From Gammaproteobacteria bacterium (GTDB lineage Bacteria; Pseudomonadota; Gammaproteobacteria; Steroidobacterales; Steroidobacteraceae), in the NCBI GenBank assembly GCA_025350345.1, contig JANXYA010000045.1, positions 1 through 7,841 of the forward strand: a stretch of DNA of 7,841 nt. Reading direction: 5' to 3'. The notes below the pieces were generated by a model, which saw only the letters and a program-made list of their open reading frames with translations, did no database searches and was not told where the DNA came from. A program made the translations under genes and the position numbers. Shown here one piece after another: positions 1 to 7,311 of this stretch; position 1 is the first letter of the stretch, and each line of letters opens with the position of its first letter.

Positions 1-1202
1 TCCGCCCACTCGTGGGCTTCGGCAAACAGCACCGCGATGACGCCCAGCATCCCCAGGATCAGCAGCGCGCCGACGACCAGTGTCGTGAACGTCAGGTACT
101 GCTGCGTGTAGTCGTAGATGATCCACACCGCCGCGGTCGCCGCCGCGTACACGACCACTGCCAGCATGGTGCGACCGCGGGTGCGCAGCGACCCGCTGTG
201 CACGTAGAACAGGCCGAGCAGCAGCAGGGCAATGGTGACCGAGATGCCGGCGAGCACGCGCCACTCGGGAATGCGCACGATCGGCGCGGTGAATTCGAAT
301 TTCGCCTGGCGGTCCACGTCGAACACGCCCCAGTAGGCCCCGACCCCGCCTTCGTCCTCCGCCTTCCACGGCTGGTCGAAGGCCTCCATGATGTAGTAGC
401 GGATCTTCTCGGCATCCGCGCGCGCCAGGAAGCGGCGCAGGAACAGCGCCTCGTTCGAGGCCGAGGCCACCGCATTGCCGCGCGTGCGGCCATCGGAGGG
501 CCAGCCCACCTCACCGATGATCACCTGCTTGTCCGGGTAAGCGCGCTCCACGCGCTTGAAGTCCTCGAAGGCCACGTTCACCGCGGCCTCGACGTCGAGC
601 CCTTCCCAGTACGGCAGCAGGTGCACGGCGAGGAAATCGCAGTGACGCGCGAGTTCCGGGTATTTGAGCCAGGTGGCCCAGGTCTCGGCGGTGCCGACCG
701 GCACGCTCACTTCCCGGCGCACGCGATCGATGTAGGCCGTGAACTGCGCGAGCGGCAGGTCGCCGCGCAGCATGACTTCGTTCCCGACGAACACCCGCAC
801 GACGTTGCGGGAGGTCTGCGCCAGCGCGATGGCCTTGTCCACCTGCGCCTGATCGGCAACGCGGTCCTTGTCGAGCCAGGCGCCGACCGCGACGCTGATG
901 CCGTACTTCGCCGCCAGCTCCGGCACTTCCCCCAGGCTCCCGCCCGTCCCGTAGGTCCGCACGGCGTGCACGCGTCCGGCCAGGAGCTTGAGGTCCTCGT
1001 CGACCTGCTCGCTGCTCGGGTACTCGCTCAGGCGCCCGTTCTGGTCGGCGCGGAAGGGCGAGAAGGCCATGCCCTGGACGCGCTTGGGCCAGGGGGCCTC
1101 GCTGTCCGGGCGGTTGGCCCAGCCCCACAGCGCATAGGTCGCCGCCGCAAATACCGCGGCGACCAGGAATGCAGAAGCCCATTTCTTCGCCGCCAATCGC
1201 AT
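1..1202 (-). CDS. Membrane-anchored GH17 beta-glucan transglycosylase/synthase, N-terminal part (3' end beyond left edge)
   Basis: The frame is open from an ATG at 1202 down to base 1, giving 400 codons with no stop. The protein starts with a short basic segment (RLAAKK) and a membrane anchor at about residues 8-27. A glycoside hydrolase family 17 domain follows at about 40-310. It shows both GH17 signatures: VGNEV with the likely acid/base Glu142, and IIGEVGWPS with the likely nucleophile Glu231. A conserved-looking EAFDQPW segment lies near 270. Three membrane segments follow at about 316-336, 345-365 and 373-393. A type II anchor would place the GH17 domain in the periplasm. In the known family (NdvB-like proteins of Pseudomonas and relatives, COG5309), such a domain precedes a family 2 glycosyltransferase that makes beta-glucan. 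That glycosyltransferase part is inferred and lies outside the window. The gene is divergent from parA. The GH17 call is secure, while the exact glucan linkage is unknown. Confidence 0.9.
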   Translation of the reverse strand, partial: MRLAAKKWASAFLVAAVFAAATYALWGWANRPDSEAPWPKRVQGMAFSPFRADQNGRLSEYPSSEQVDEDLKLLAGRVHAVRTYGTGGSLGEVPELAAKYGISVAVGAWLDKDRVADQAQVDKAIALAQTSRNVVRVFVGNEVMLRGDLPLAQFTAYIDRVRREVSVPVGTAETWATWLKYPELARHCDFLAVHLLPYWEGLDVEAAVNVAFEDFKRVERAYPDKQVIIGEVGWPSDGRTRGNAVASASNEALFLRRFLARADAEKIRYYIMEAFDQPWKAEDEGGVGAYWGVFDVDRQAKFEFTAPIVRIPEWRVLAGISVTIALLLLGLFYVHSGSLRTRGRTMLAVVVYAAATAAVWIIYDYTQQYLTFTTLVVGALLILGMLGVIAVLFAEAHEWA

Positions 1203-1249
1203 CGGCGCAAGTTTACCCGCAAGCGCCGAAGCTGCCCTACACTTGCGGC
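1203..1249. promoter_or_regulatory. Divergent GH17 gene/parA promoter region with CGCAAG repeats
   Basis: These 47 bp separate the two divergent start codons. A -10-like TACACT (1238-1243) faces parA. A TTTACC at 1212-1217 lies 20 bp upstream of it, a poor -35 with long spacing. On the other strand a -10-like TAAACT (1215-1210) faces the GH17 gene, with no recognisable -35. CGCAAG occurs directly at 1206-1211 and 1218-1223 and inverted (CTTGCG) at 1242-1247. The flanking bases extend the inverted pairs to 7 bp (CGCAAGT/ACTTGCG and CCGCAAG/CTTGCGG). The copies overlap or flank both -10 elements, so they could be an operator. No Shine-Dalgarno is visible on either side. Confidence 0.5.
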
Positions 1250-2056
1250 ATGCAACGCGTGATCGCAGTGGCCAACCAGAAGGGCGGGGTCGGCAAGACC
1301 ACCACCGCCGTGAACCTGGCCGCCTCGCTGGCGGCCACGCGCCGCCAGGTCCTGCTGATCGACATGGACCCGCAGGGCAACGCCACCACCGGGTGCGGTG
1401 TCGACAAATCCACGCTGGAGCGCGGCACGCTGGAGGTGCTGCTGGGAGAGTGCACGGCGGCCCAGGCCGTGCTGCGCCTGGCGGAAAGCGACATGGCCCT
1501 GCTCCCGGCCAACCAGGACCTCACGGCGGCCGAAGTGCGCCTGCTCGCGCTCCCCAGCGGGCGGGAACTGCGGCTGCGCGAGGCGCTGGCGCCGATCCGC
1601 AAGGGGTACGACGTGGTGCTCATCGACTGCCCGCCCTCGCTCAATATCCTGACCGTCAATGCGCTCGTGGCCGCCGACAGCGTGCTGGTCCCGATGCAGT
1701 GCGAGTTCTACGCCCTCGAGGGCCTGTCCTCGCTGGTGGCGACGATCGAGCAGATCCGCGCGACCGCCAATCCTTCGCTTGAAATCGAGGGGATCCTGCG
1801 CACCATGTACGACCCGCGCAATAATCTCGCCACCGAAGTGGGCAGCCAGCTGCTGCAGCACTTCGGCGAAAAGGTCTTTCGCACCGTCGTGCCGCGCAAC
1901 GTGCGGCTGGCCGAGGCGCCCTCGTTCGGGCGGCCCGCGCTGCTCTACGACAAGGAGTCGCGCGGCGCGCTGGCCTACCTGGCACTCGCCGGCGAGATGC
2001 TGCGCCGGGAGGACAGCCTGGTCGGGGCCGAGCTGCAGGCCGGGGCCGCGCCATGA
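1250..2056 (+). CDS. parA: Chromosome partitioning ATPase ParA (Soj)
   Basis: This 268-aa P-loop ATPase of the ParA/MinD superfamily binds DNA nonspecifically when ATP-bound and moves ParB-parS complexes during chromosome segregation. The deviant Walker A box KGGVGKTT is at residues 11-18, with the signature Lys11 and the catalytic Lys16. The A' motif LLIDMDPQGN spans 35-44, and Walker B VVLIDCPPS spans 122-130. The family segment VPMQCEFYALEGLS is at 147-160. There is no N-terminal helix-turn-helix, so it is the short chromosomal type and not the plasmid type Ia. The start at 1250 is chosen because the family begins immediately before the first beta strand (MQRVIAVANQKGG). An upstream in-frame ATG at 1169 would add 27 unrelated residues antisense to the neighbouring gene. 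No Shine-Dalgarno precedes the ATG. The stop overlaps the parB start by four bases. Confidence 0.97.
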   Translation: MQRVIAVANQKGGVGKTTTAVNLAASLAATRRQVLLIDMDPQGNATTGCGVDKSTLERGTLEVLLGECTAAQAVLRLAESDMALLPANQDLTAAEVRLLALPSGRELRLREALAPIRKGYDVVLIDCPPSLNILTVNALVAADSVLVPMQCEFYALEGLSSLVATIEQIRATANPSLEIEGILRTMYDPRNNLATEVGSQLLQHFGEKVFRTVVPRNVRLAEAPSFGRPALLYDKESRGALAYLALAGEMLRREDSLVGAELQAGAAP

Positions 2057-2964
2057 CGCAGAAGAAACCGACCCTGGGCCGTGGACTTGCCGACCTGCTG
2101 GGGCAGGCGCGACCCACCGCGCCGGCAGAGGCAGCTGCGGTCCCCGCCGGCAGCGAGCGCCTGGTCCGATTGCCGGTGGAACTCCTGCAGCGCGGCCGCT
2201 ACCAGCCGCGCGCCGACATGCGCAATGACACGCTCACCGAACTGGCCGATTCCATCCGGCGCCAGGGCGTCATCCAGCCCATCCTCGTGCGAGCGCTGGC
2301 CGATGCCGGAAGCGGTGCCGAGCAGCGCTACGAAATCATCGCCGGCGAGCGGCGCTGGCGGGCGGCCCAGCAGGCCGGTCTCAATGACATCCCGGCCATC
2401 ATCCGGACGGTGCCCGATGAGGCCGTGGTCGCCTTGTCGCTCATCGAGAATATCCTGCGCGAGGATCTGAATCCGCTGGAGGAGGCCCGCGCCTTCGAGC
2501 GCCTGATCGCCGAGTTTGGCCTTACGCATCAAGAGGTTGCGGACTCCGTGGGCCGCTCGCGCGCCGCGGTGACGAACCTCCTGCGCCTGATCGAGCTGGC
2601 CCCCGAAGTCGGCGAGCTGGTCGAGCGCCGGGAGCTCGACATGGGCCATGCCCGCGCCCTGCTGGGGCTTGAAAATCTTCGAAAACAGACCGAACTGGCG
2701 CGATTGGTCGTGAAAAAGGGCCTTTCCGTGCGTGAGACCGAAGCCCTGGTGCGGCGCCTGAATCAACCCGCCGGCAGCCGGAGCGCCGGCGCCGCGCAAG
2801 ACGGCCGCGGACGCGATCCGAACGTCCAGCACCTGGAGAGCGAGCTCGCCGACAAGCTGGGGGCCAAGGTGCAGATCCAGCATGCCGCATCGGGCCGCGG
2901 CAAACTGGTCGTGGCCTACAACAGTCTCGAGGAACTCGACGGGATCCTCGCGCACATCCAGTAG
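2053..2964 (+). CDS. parB: Chromosome partitioning protein ParB (Spo0J)
   Basis: This 303-aa ParB/Spo0J protein is a parS-binding CTPase that loads as a clamp and spreads around the centromere. The N-terminal segment KKPTLGRGLADLL (4-16) is the usual ParA-contacting tail. The ParB/Srx domain covers about 36-140, with the CTP-binding motifs GERRWRA (98-104) and ENILREDLNP (132-141). A helix-turn-helix for parS recognition lies at about 157-178 (LTHQEVADSVGRSRAAVTN). A Gly/Arg/Ala-rich linker (about 238-256) leads to the C-terminal dimerisation domain (257-303). The start overlaps the parA stop as ATGA, indicating translational coupling. No parS palindrome was seen inside the gene or elsewhere in the window. 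Length and motif order are normal for the family. Confidence 0.97.
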   Translation: MTQKKPTLGRGLADLLGQARPTAPAEAAAVPAGSERLVRLPVELLQRGRYQPRADMRNDTLTELADSIRRQGVIQPILVRALADAGSGAEQRYEIIAGERRWRAAQQAGLNDIPAIIRTVPDEAVVALSLIENILREDLNPLEEARAFERLIAEFGLTHQEVADSVGRSRAAVTNLLRLIELAPEVGELVERRELDMGHARALLGLENLRKQTELARLVVKKGLSVRETEALVRRLNQPAGSRSAGAAQDGRGRDPNVQHLESELADKLGAKVQIQHAASGRGKLVVAYNSLEELDGILAHIQ

Positions 2965-2985
2965 CCGATTTCAGCGGGCGAATTG

Positions 2986-3001
2986 CGCCGGGGATCCGGC
3001 G
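2986..3001 (+). other. GC-rich 6-bp palindrome between parB and the atp promoter
   Basis: CGCCGG (2986-2991) and CCGGCG (2996-3001) form a perfect inverted repeat around a 4-nt GGAT loop. The right arm ends exactly one base before the -35 hexamer of the atp promoter. No T-run follows, so it is not a classical intrinsic terminator. It could slow parB transcripts, bind a regulator at the promoter, or be a chance GC-rich match. Confidence 0.4.
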
Positions 3002-3030
3002 TTGAAGCCACGGGCCTCGCTCCCTATAAT
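3002..3030 (+). promoter_or_regulatory. Sigma70 promoter of the atp operon
   Basis: TTGAAG at 3002-3007 (-35, four of six consensus bases) and a perfect TATAAT at 3025-3030 (-10) are separated by the ideal 17 bp. Transcription should begin near 3037. The site lies between the parB stop (2964) and atpI, exactly where the atp operon promoter is expected. It is the best match to a vegetative promoter that I noticed in the window. Confidence 0.82.
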
Positions 3031-3039
3031 GCGCCGCCT

Positions 3040-3477
3040 TTGCGACGGAGCCCGGCAAGCCGTCGCCTGAGCCGGGAAAATCCGCTGACGAACTTTGATT
3101 TTGCGCTCGCTCGCCGCCAGGCCCTGCTGCTGGTGGCCGGCCAGCTGGCCATCAGCCTCGTCGTCGCGTTGATTTGCGCCGCATTGATCGGCGCCCCGGC
3201 CGGGCTCGCCGCCCTCATCGGCGGCGGGATCGGCGTGGCGGCGAGCCTCGTGCAGGTGGCGATGAGCTTCCGGCGCAGTGCGGCTGGCGCGCCCGCGGCG
3301 ATCGCGCGCGGTTTCTACCGCGGCGAGGCGCTCAAGATTGCGGTGACGGTGCTGCTGTTCATCCTCGCGCTGCGGCGGCGGAGCCTGCCGCCGGGCCCGC
3401 TGTTCGCCGGCTACGTGGCGACCTTTGCCGCCTACTGGGTGGCGCTGGCGAAGCTGGTGGGCAGGCGCGCTGACTAG
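3040..3477 (+). CDS. atpI: ATP synthase subunit I / assembly factor AtpI
   Basis: This small four-helix membrane protein opens the atp operon. AtpI assists assembly of the c ring or ion uptake and is not part of the finished enzyme. Counting from the TTG at 3040 (145 aa), membrane segments lie at about 28-50, 53-75, 98-111 and 121-140. The family motif FYRGEALK is at 92-99, and the position before atpB fits. The start is unresolved: no in-frame ATG or GTG lies between the promoter and the first membrane helix. TTG 3040 is only about three bases from the predicted transcript start. CTG 3085 has a Shine-Dalgarno-like GGGA (3074-3077) seven bases upstream and gives 130 aa, close to E. coli AtpI. 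GTG 3133 would give 114 aa but cuts into helix 1. The 3040 coordinate is the outer limit. Confidence 0.85.
   Translation: MRRSPASRRLSRENPLTNFDFALARRQALLLVAGQLAISLVVALICAALIGAPAGLAALIGGGIGVAASLVQVAMSFRRSAAGAPAAIARGFYRGEALKIAVTVLLFILALRRRSLPPGPLFAGYVATFAAYWVALAKLVGRRAD
3042..3066 (+). promoter_or_regulatory. Hairpin at the 5' end of the predicted atp mRNA
   Basis: GCGACGG (3042-3048) pairs perfectly with CCGTCGC (3060-3066) across an 11-nt loop. The hairpin begins about five bases after the predicted transcription start. It could protect the 5' end or influence atpI translation. If atpI starts at the TTG at 3040, the hairpin is inside coding sequence. If it starts at the CTG at 3085, the hairpin is an untranslated leader element. 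Confidence 0.45.
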
Positions 3478-3519
3478 GGCATCAGGGCTGGTTTCTACTG
3501 GGAAGGGAAATAGAACGAG

Positions 3520-4377
3520 ATGGCTGCAGAGGCTACGCAGGGACCGGCCTCGGTCACTGAATACATTCAGCATCATCTGACGAACTGGAACTGGCAGTTC
3601 GGCAACAACCCGTTCTGGTCGCTGCACCTGGACAGCCTGCTATGGTCGGTGAGCATGGGGCTGCTGTTCATGAGCTTCATGTACATTGCCGGACGCATGG
3701 CGCAGCGCTCGGTCGATGAGGTACCGACCGGCCTGCAGAAGTACATCGAGGGTGTCGTCGACCTGATCGACGGGCAGGTGCGCAGCTCGCTCCATACGCC
3801 GAGCAAGCTGATCACGCCGCTGGCCATCACGATCTTCTGCCTGATATTGCTGATGAACTCGATCGACCTTTTTCCGGTCGACCTCTGGTCAACCGTGATC
3901 GCCGAGCGCGGCGCCGGCCTCGAGCACTTCAAGTCGGTCGCCACCACGGACCCGAACATCACCATTGGCACGGCGCTGTCGGTGTTCGTGCTGGTGCAAT
4001 ACTACAGCGTGAAGATGAAGGGCGTGCGCGGCTACGCCAGCGAATTCCTGCTGCATCCCTTCAACACCTGGTGGCTGTGCTGGTTCAACTTCATCCTCAA
4101 GGTCATCGAGGAAGTCGCCCGCCCGGTGTCGCTGGCACTGCGACTGTTCGGCAACATGTACGCCGGCGAGCTGATCATGATCCTGATCGGCCTGTTCGCC
4201 CTGTCGCTGGGCTGGCCCACCCATCTGGGCGCGCTGGCGGGCTGGGTGGGGCAAGTCATTCTGGGGTCTGCCTGGGGGCTCTTCCACGTCATCATCGTGC
4301 TGCTGCAAGCCTTCATCTTCATGATGCTCACCATCGTCTACCTGTCGCTGGCGCATGAGCGCACCGACAGTCATTGA
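3520..4377 (+). CDS. atpB: ATP synthase Fo subunit a
   Basis: This 285-aa polytopic membrane protein supplies the two proton half-channels of Fo at the a/c-ring interface. The essential stator arginine is Arg208 in LALRLFGNMYAGEL, equivalent to E. coli Arg210. Glu217 corresponds to E. coli Glu219. The C-terminal helix block FHVIIVLLQAFIFMMLTIVY carries His256 and Gln263, matching E. coli His245 and Gln252. The protein is about 14 residues longer than the E. coli one (271 aa); part of this is in the segment before the last helix. A purine-rich GGAAGGGAA (3500-3508) lies 11 bases before the ATG and is a slightly distant Shine-Dalgarno. The gene is 42 bp after atpI and 46 bp before atpE in the same operon. 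Confidence 0.98.
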   Translation: MAAEATQGPASVTEYIQHHLTNWNWQFGNNPFWSLHLDSLLWSVSMGLLFMSFMYIAGRMAQRSVDEVPTGLQKYIEGVVDLIDGQVRSSLHTPSKLITPLAITIFCLILLMNSIDLFPVDLWSTVIAERGAGLEHFKSVATTDPNITIGTALSVFVLVQYYSVKMKGVRGYASEFLLHPFNTWWLCWFNFILKVIEEVARPVSLALRLFGNMYAGELIMILIGLFALSLGWPTHLGALAGWVGQVILGSAWGLFHVIIVLLQAFIFMMLTIVYLSLAHERTDSH

Positions 4378-4423
4378 TTGCTTTAGGTCCAGGTTTCAGG
4401 AATTTCGATTTCAAGGAGTTGAC
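4378..4423 (+). promoter_or_regulatory. AT-rich translation leader and strong ribosome-binding site of atpE
   Basis: The 46-bp gap between atpB and atpE has 19 G or C bases (41%), far below its surroundings. It contains a strong Shine-Dalgarno AAGGAG at 4413-4418, five bases before the atpE ATG. In E. coli an unstructured U/A-rich leader upstream of atpE raises translation to meet the c-ring stoichiometry. This leader looks like a functional counterpart, which is inference from position and composition. Confidence 0.6.
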
Positions 4424-4696
4424 ATGGGTAACGTAGCGAGTTTGGCGCAAGTCCAGGGCATGACCGCGGTCGCGGTGGCGATCCTGATCGGCATGGGCGC
4501 GCTGGGTACGGCGATCGGCTTCGGTCTGCTGGGCGGCAAGTTCCTCGAGGGCGCGGCACGCCAGCCGGAACTGGTGCCAATGCTGCAGATCAAGATGTTC
4601 ATCGTCGCGGGCCTGCTGGACGCGGTCACGATGATCGGCGTCGGCATCGCCCTGTTCTTCACCTTCGCCAGCCCGTTCCTGAAAGGCATCGGCTGA
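4424..4696 (+). CDS. atpE: ATP synthase Fo subunit c (rotor ring)
   Basis: This 90-aa hairpin of two membrane helices is present in many copies per enzyme and forms the rotating c ring. Helix 1 (about 14-38) has the glycine-rich packing face (GMGALGTAIGFGLLGG). The polar loop RQPE is at 46-49 and contacts gamma and epsilon. Helix 2 carries the proton-binding carboxylate Asp66 in GLLDAVTMI, equivalent to E. coli Asp61. The ligand pattern of sodium-binding rings (Gln, Glu, then Ser/Thr) is absent, so a proton-driven enzyme is inferred. The start at 4424 has a strong Shine-Dalgarno five bases upstream. An in-frame ATG at 4355 lies inside atpB and is rejected. Confidence 0.98.
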   Translation: MGNVASLAQVQGMTAVAVAILIGMGALGTAIGFGLLGGKFLEGAARQPELVPMLQIKMFIVAGLLDAVTMIGVGIALFFTFASPFLKGIG

Positions 4697-4724
4697 TCGC
4701 GCTGCGCAATCCGAGGTATCCGCC

Positions 4725-5195
4725 GTGAATCTGAATGCAACCATCCTTGCGCAGATGATCGTCTTTGCCGTGGTGGTGTGGGTCACGATGAAGTGGCTGT
4801 GGCCGATGATTGCCGAGCCGATCGAGAAGCGTCAGCAACGCGTGGCCGACGGACTGGCGGCCGCCGAGCGCGGCCAGAAGGACCTCGTGGCGGCCGAAAG
4901 CCGCGTCCAGCAGCTGGTGGGCGATGCCCGCACCCGCGCGCTGGCGATCGAGCAGCAGGCACAGGCACGCGCGAACGAGATCGTCGAGTCCGCCAAGCAG
5001 ACCGCGCAGAGCGAAGGCGCCCGGCTCCTCGAGAGCGCGCGGGCGCAGACGACGCTCGAGTCGCAGAAGGCCCGCGATGAACTGCGCGGCCAGGTGGCCG
5101 CACTCGCGGTCAGCGGCGCGGAGCGGATCCTGGAGCGCGAGATCGATCCACGCGCGCACGCGCAGCTGCTCGACAAGCTGGCCGCGGGGCTCTAG
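4725..5195 (+). CDS. atpF: ATP synthase Fo subunit b (peripheral stalk)
   Basis: This 156-aa subunit has exactly the E. coli length and the same opening residues (MNLNATIL). A single membrane helix (about 5-26) is followed by the conserved WP pair and IEKRQQRVADGLAAAE. A long Ala/Gln/Arg/Glu-rich coiled coil (about 35-125) dimerises to form the stator stalk. The C-terminal part (AALAVSGAERILERE, 125-139) binds subunit delta. Translation starts at GTG 4725, supported by GAGG at 4713-4716 with an 8-base spacing and by alignment to the family start. The stop is eight bases before atpH. Confidence 0.98.
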   Translation: MNLNATILAQMIVFAVVVWVTMKWLWPMIAEPIEKRQQRVADGLAAAERGQKDLVAAESRVQQLVGDARTRALAIEQQAQARANEIVESAKQTAQSEGARLLESARAQTTLESQKARDELRGQVAALAVSGAERILEREIDPRAHAQLLDKLAAGL

Positions 5196-5203
5196 CCGCC
5201 ATC

Positions 5204-5740
5204 ATGGCCGAACGCCTCACCATCGCGCGACCCTACGCCAAGGCCGTGTTCCAGCTGGCCCGCAGCCAGCAGCGCTTGCCGCAGTGGTCCGAGGCCCTCA
5301 CCGCCGCGGCCCGCGTCATCGCCGATCCACGCGTCCACGCGCTGCTCGGGAATCCCGGCGTGAGCAACGAGCAGCTGGTCGGGCTGGTCACCGGCGTCGC
5401 CGGCGCGAGCCTCGATGAGCAGGGGCGCAATCTCATTGCCACGCTCGCCGCCAACCGGCGCCTGGGGCTCCTGCCCGAGATTGCCACGCGCTTCGAGCAG
5501 CTGCGCGCCGAGGCGGAGCGCACCGTCGATGTGACGGTGACCTCGGCCGTCGAGCTCAGCCGCGCCCAGCAGAAGCAGTACAGCGAGGCCATGCGCAAGC
5601 GCCTCGATCGCGAGGTGCGATTGCACTGCGAGCTCGATCCGGGCCTGCTCGGGGGCGCCGTCGTGCGCGCCGGGGATCTGGTGATCGACGGGAGCGTACG
5701 CGCCGAACTGGCCCAGCTCGCCATCGCTGCGGCCAGCTAA
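5204..5740 (+). CDS. atpH: ATP synthase F1 subunit delta (OSCP-like)
   Basis: This 178-aa subunit (E. coli 177) joins the b stalk to the top of the F1 hexamer. The N-terminal helical domain opens with the family segment IARPYAKAVFQLA (7-19). The C-terminal domain ends with the OSCP signature GGAVVRAGDLVIDGSVRAEL (150-169). The ATG is eight bases after the atpF stop and has only a weak Shine-Dalgarno (GGGG, 5186-5189, inside the end of atpF). Translation is therefore probably coupled to atpF. Confidence 0.97.
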   Translation: MAERLTIARPYAKAVFQLARSQQRLPQWSEALTAAARVIADPRVHALLGNPGVSNEQLVGLVTGVAGASLDEQGRNLIATLAANRRLGLLPEIATRFEQLRAEAERTVDVTVTSAVELSRAQQKQYSEAMRKRLDREVRLHCELDPGLLGGAVVRAGDLVIDGSVRAELAQLAIAAAS

Positions 5741-5761
5741 GAGTTCAAGAAGGAAAGATTC

Positions 5762-7300
<1,539 letters not shown>

Positions 7301-7311
7301 AGGCCTGATCC

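Noticed and set aside
92..1182. Two minus-strand frames (92-514 and 511-1182) in a different phase from the GH17 gene
   Set aside because: They are out-of-phase shadows with Arg/Gly/Ala-rich translations. The correct phase runs uninterrupted from 1202 to base 1, so there is no frameshift.
12..1262. A 416-codon + strand open frame across the GH17 gene
   Set aside because: The translation is His/Arg/Gln-rich nonsense. The opposite strand gives a clear GH17 protein with both catalytic motifs.
1975..2955. A 326-codon open frame antisense to parB
   Set aside because: It shadows parB codon bias. parB has all its family motifs in the other strand, and this frame shows no domain or plausible start signal.
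2965..3001. Intrinsic terminator after parB
   Set aside because: A 6-bp GC hairpin exists, but no T-run follows it, so termination cannot be supported from sequence.
4628..4636. Thr69 in subunit c where E. coli has Pro64
   Set aside because: The DAVTMI wording is, to my recollection, common in Pseudomonas-like subunit c, so it is lineage variation and not a defect. The essential Asp66 is present.
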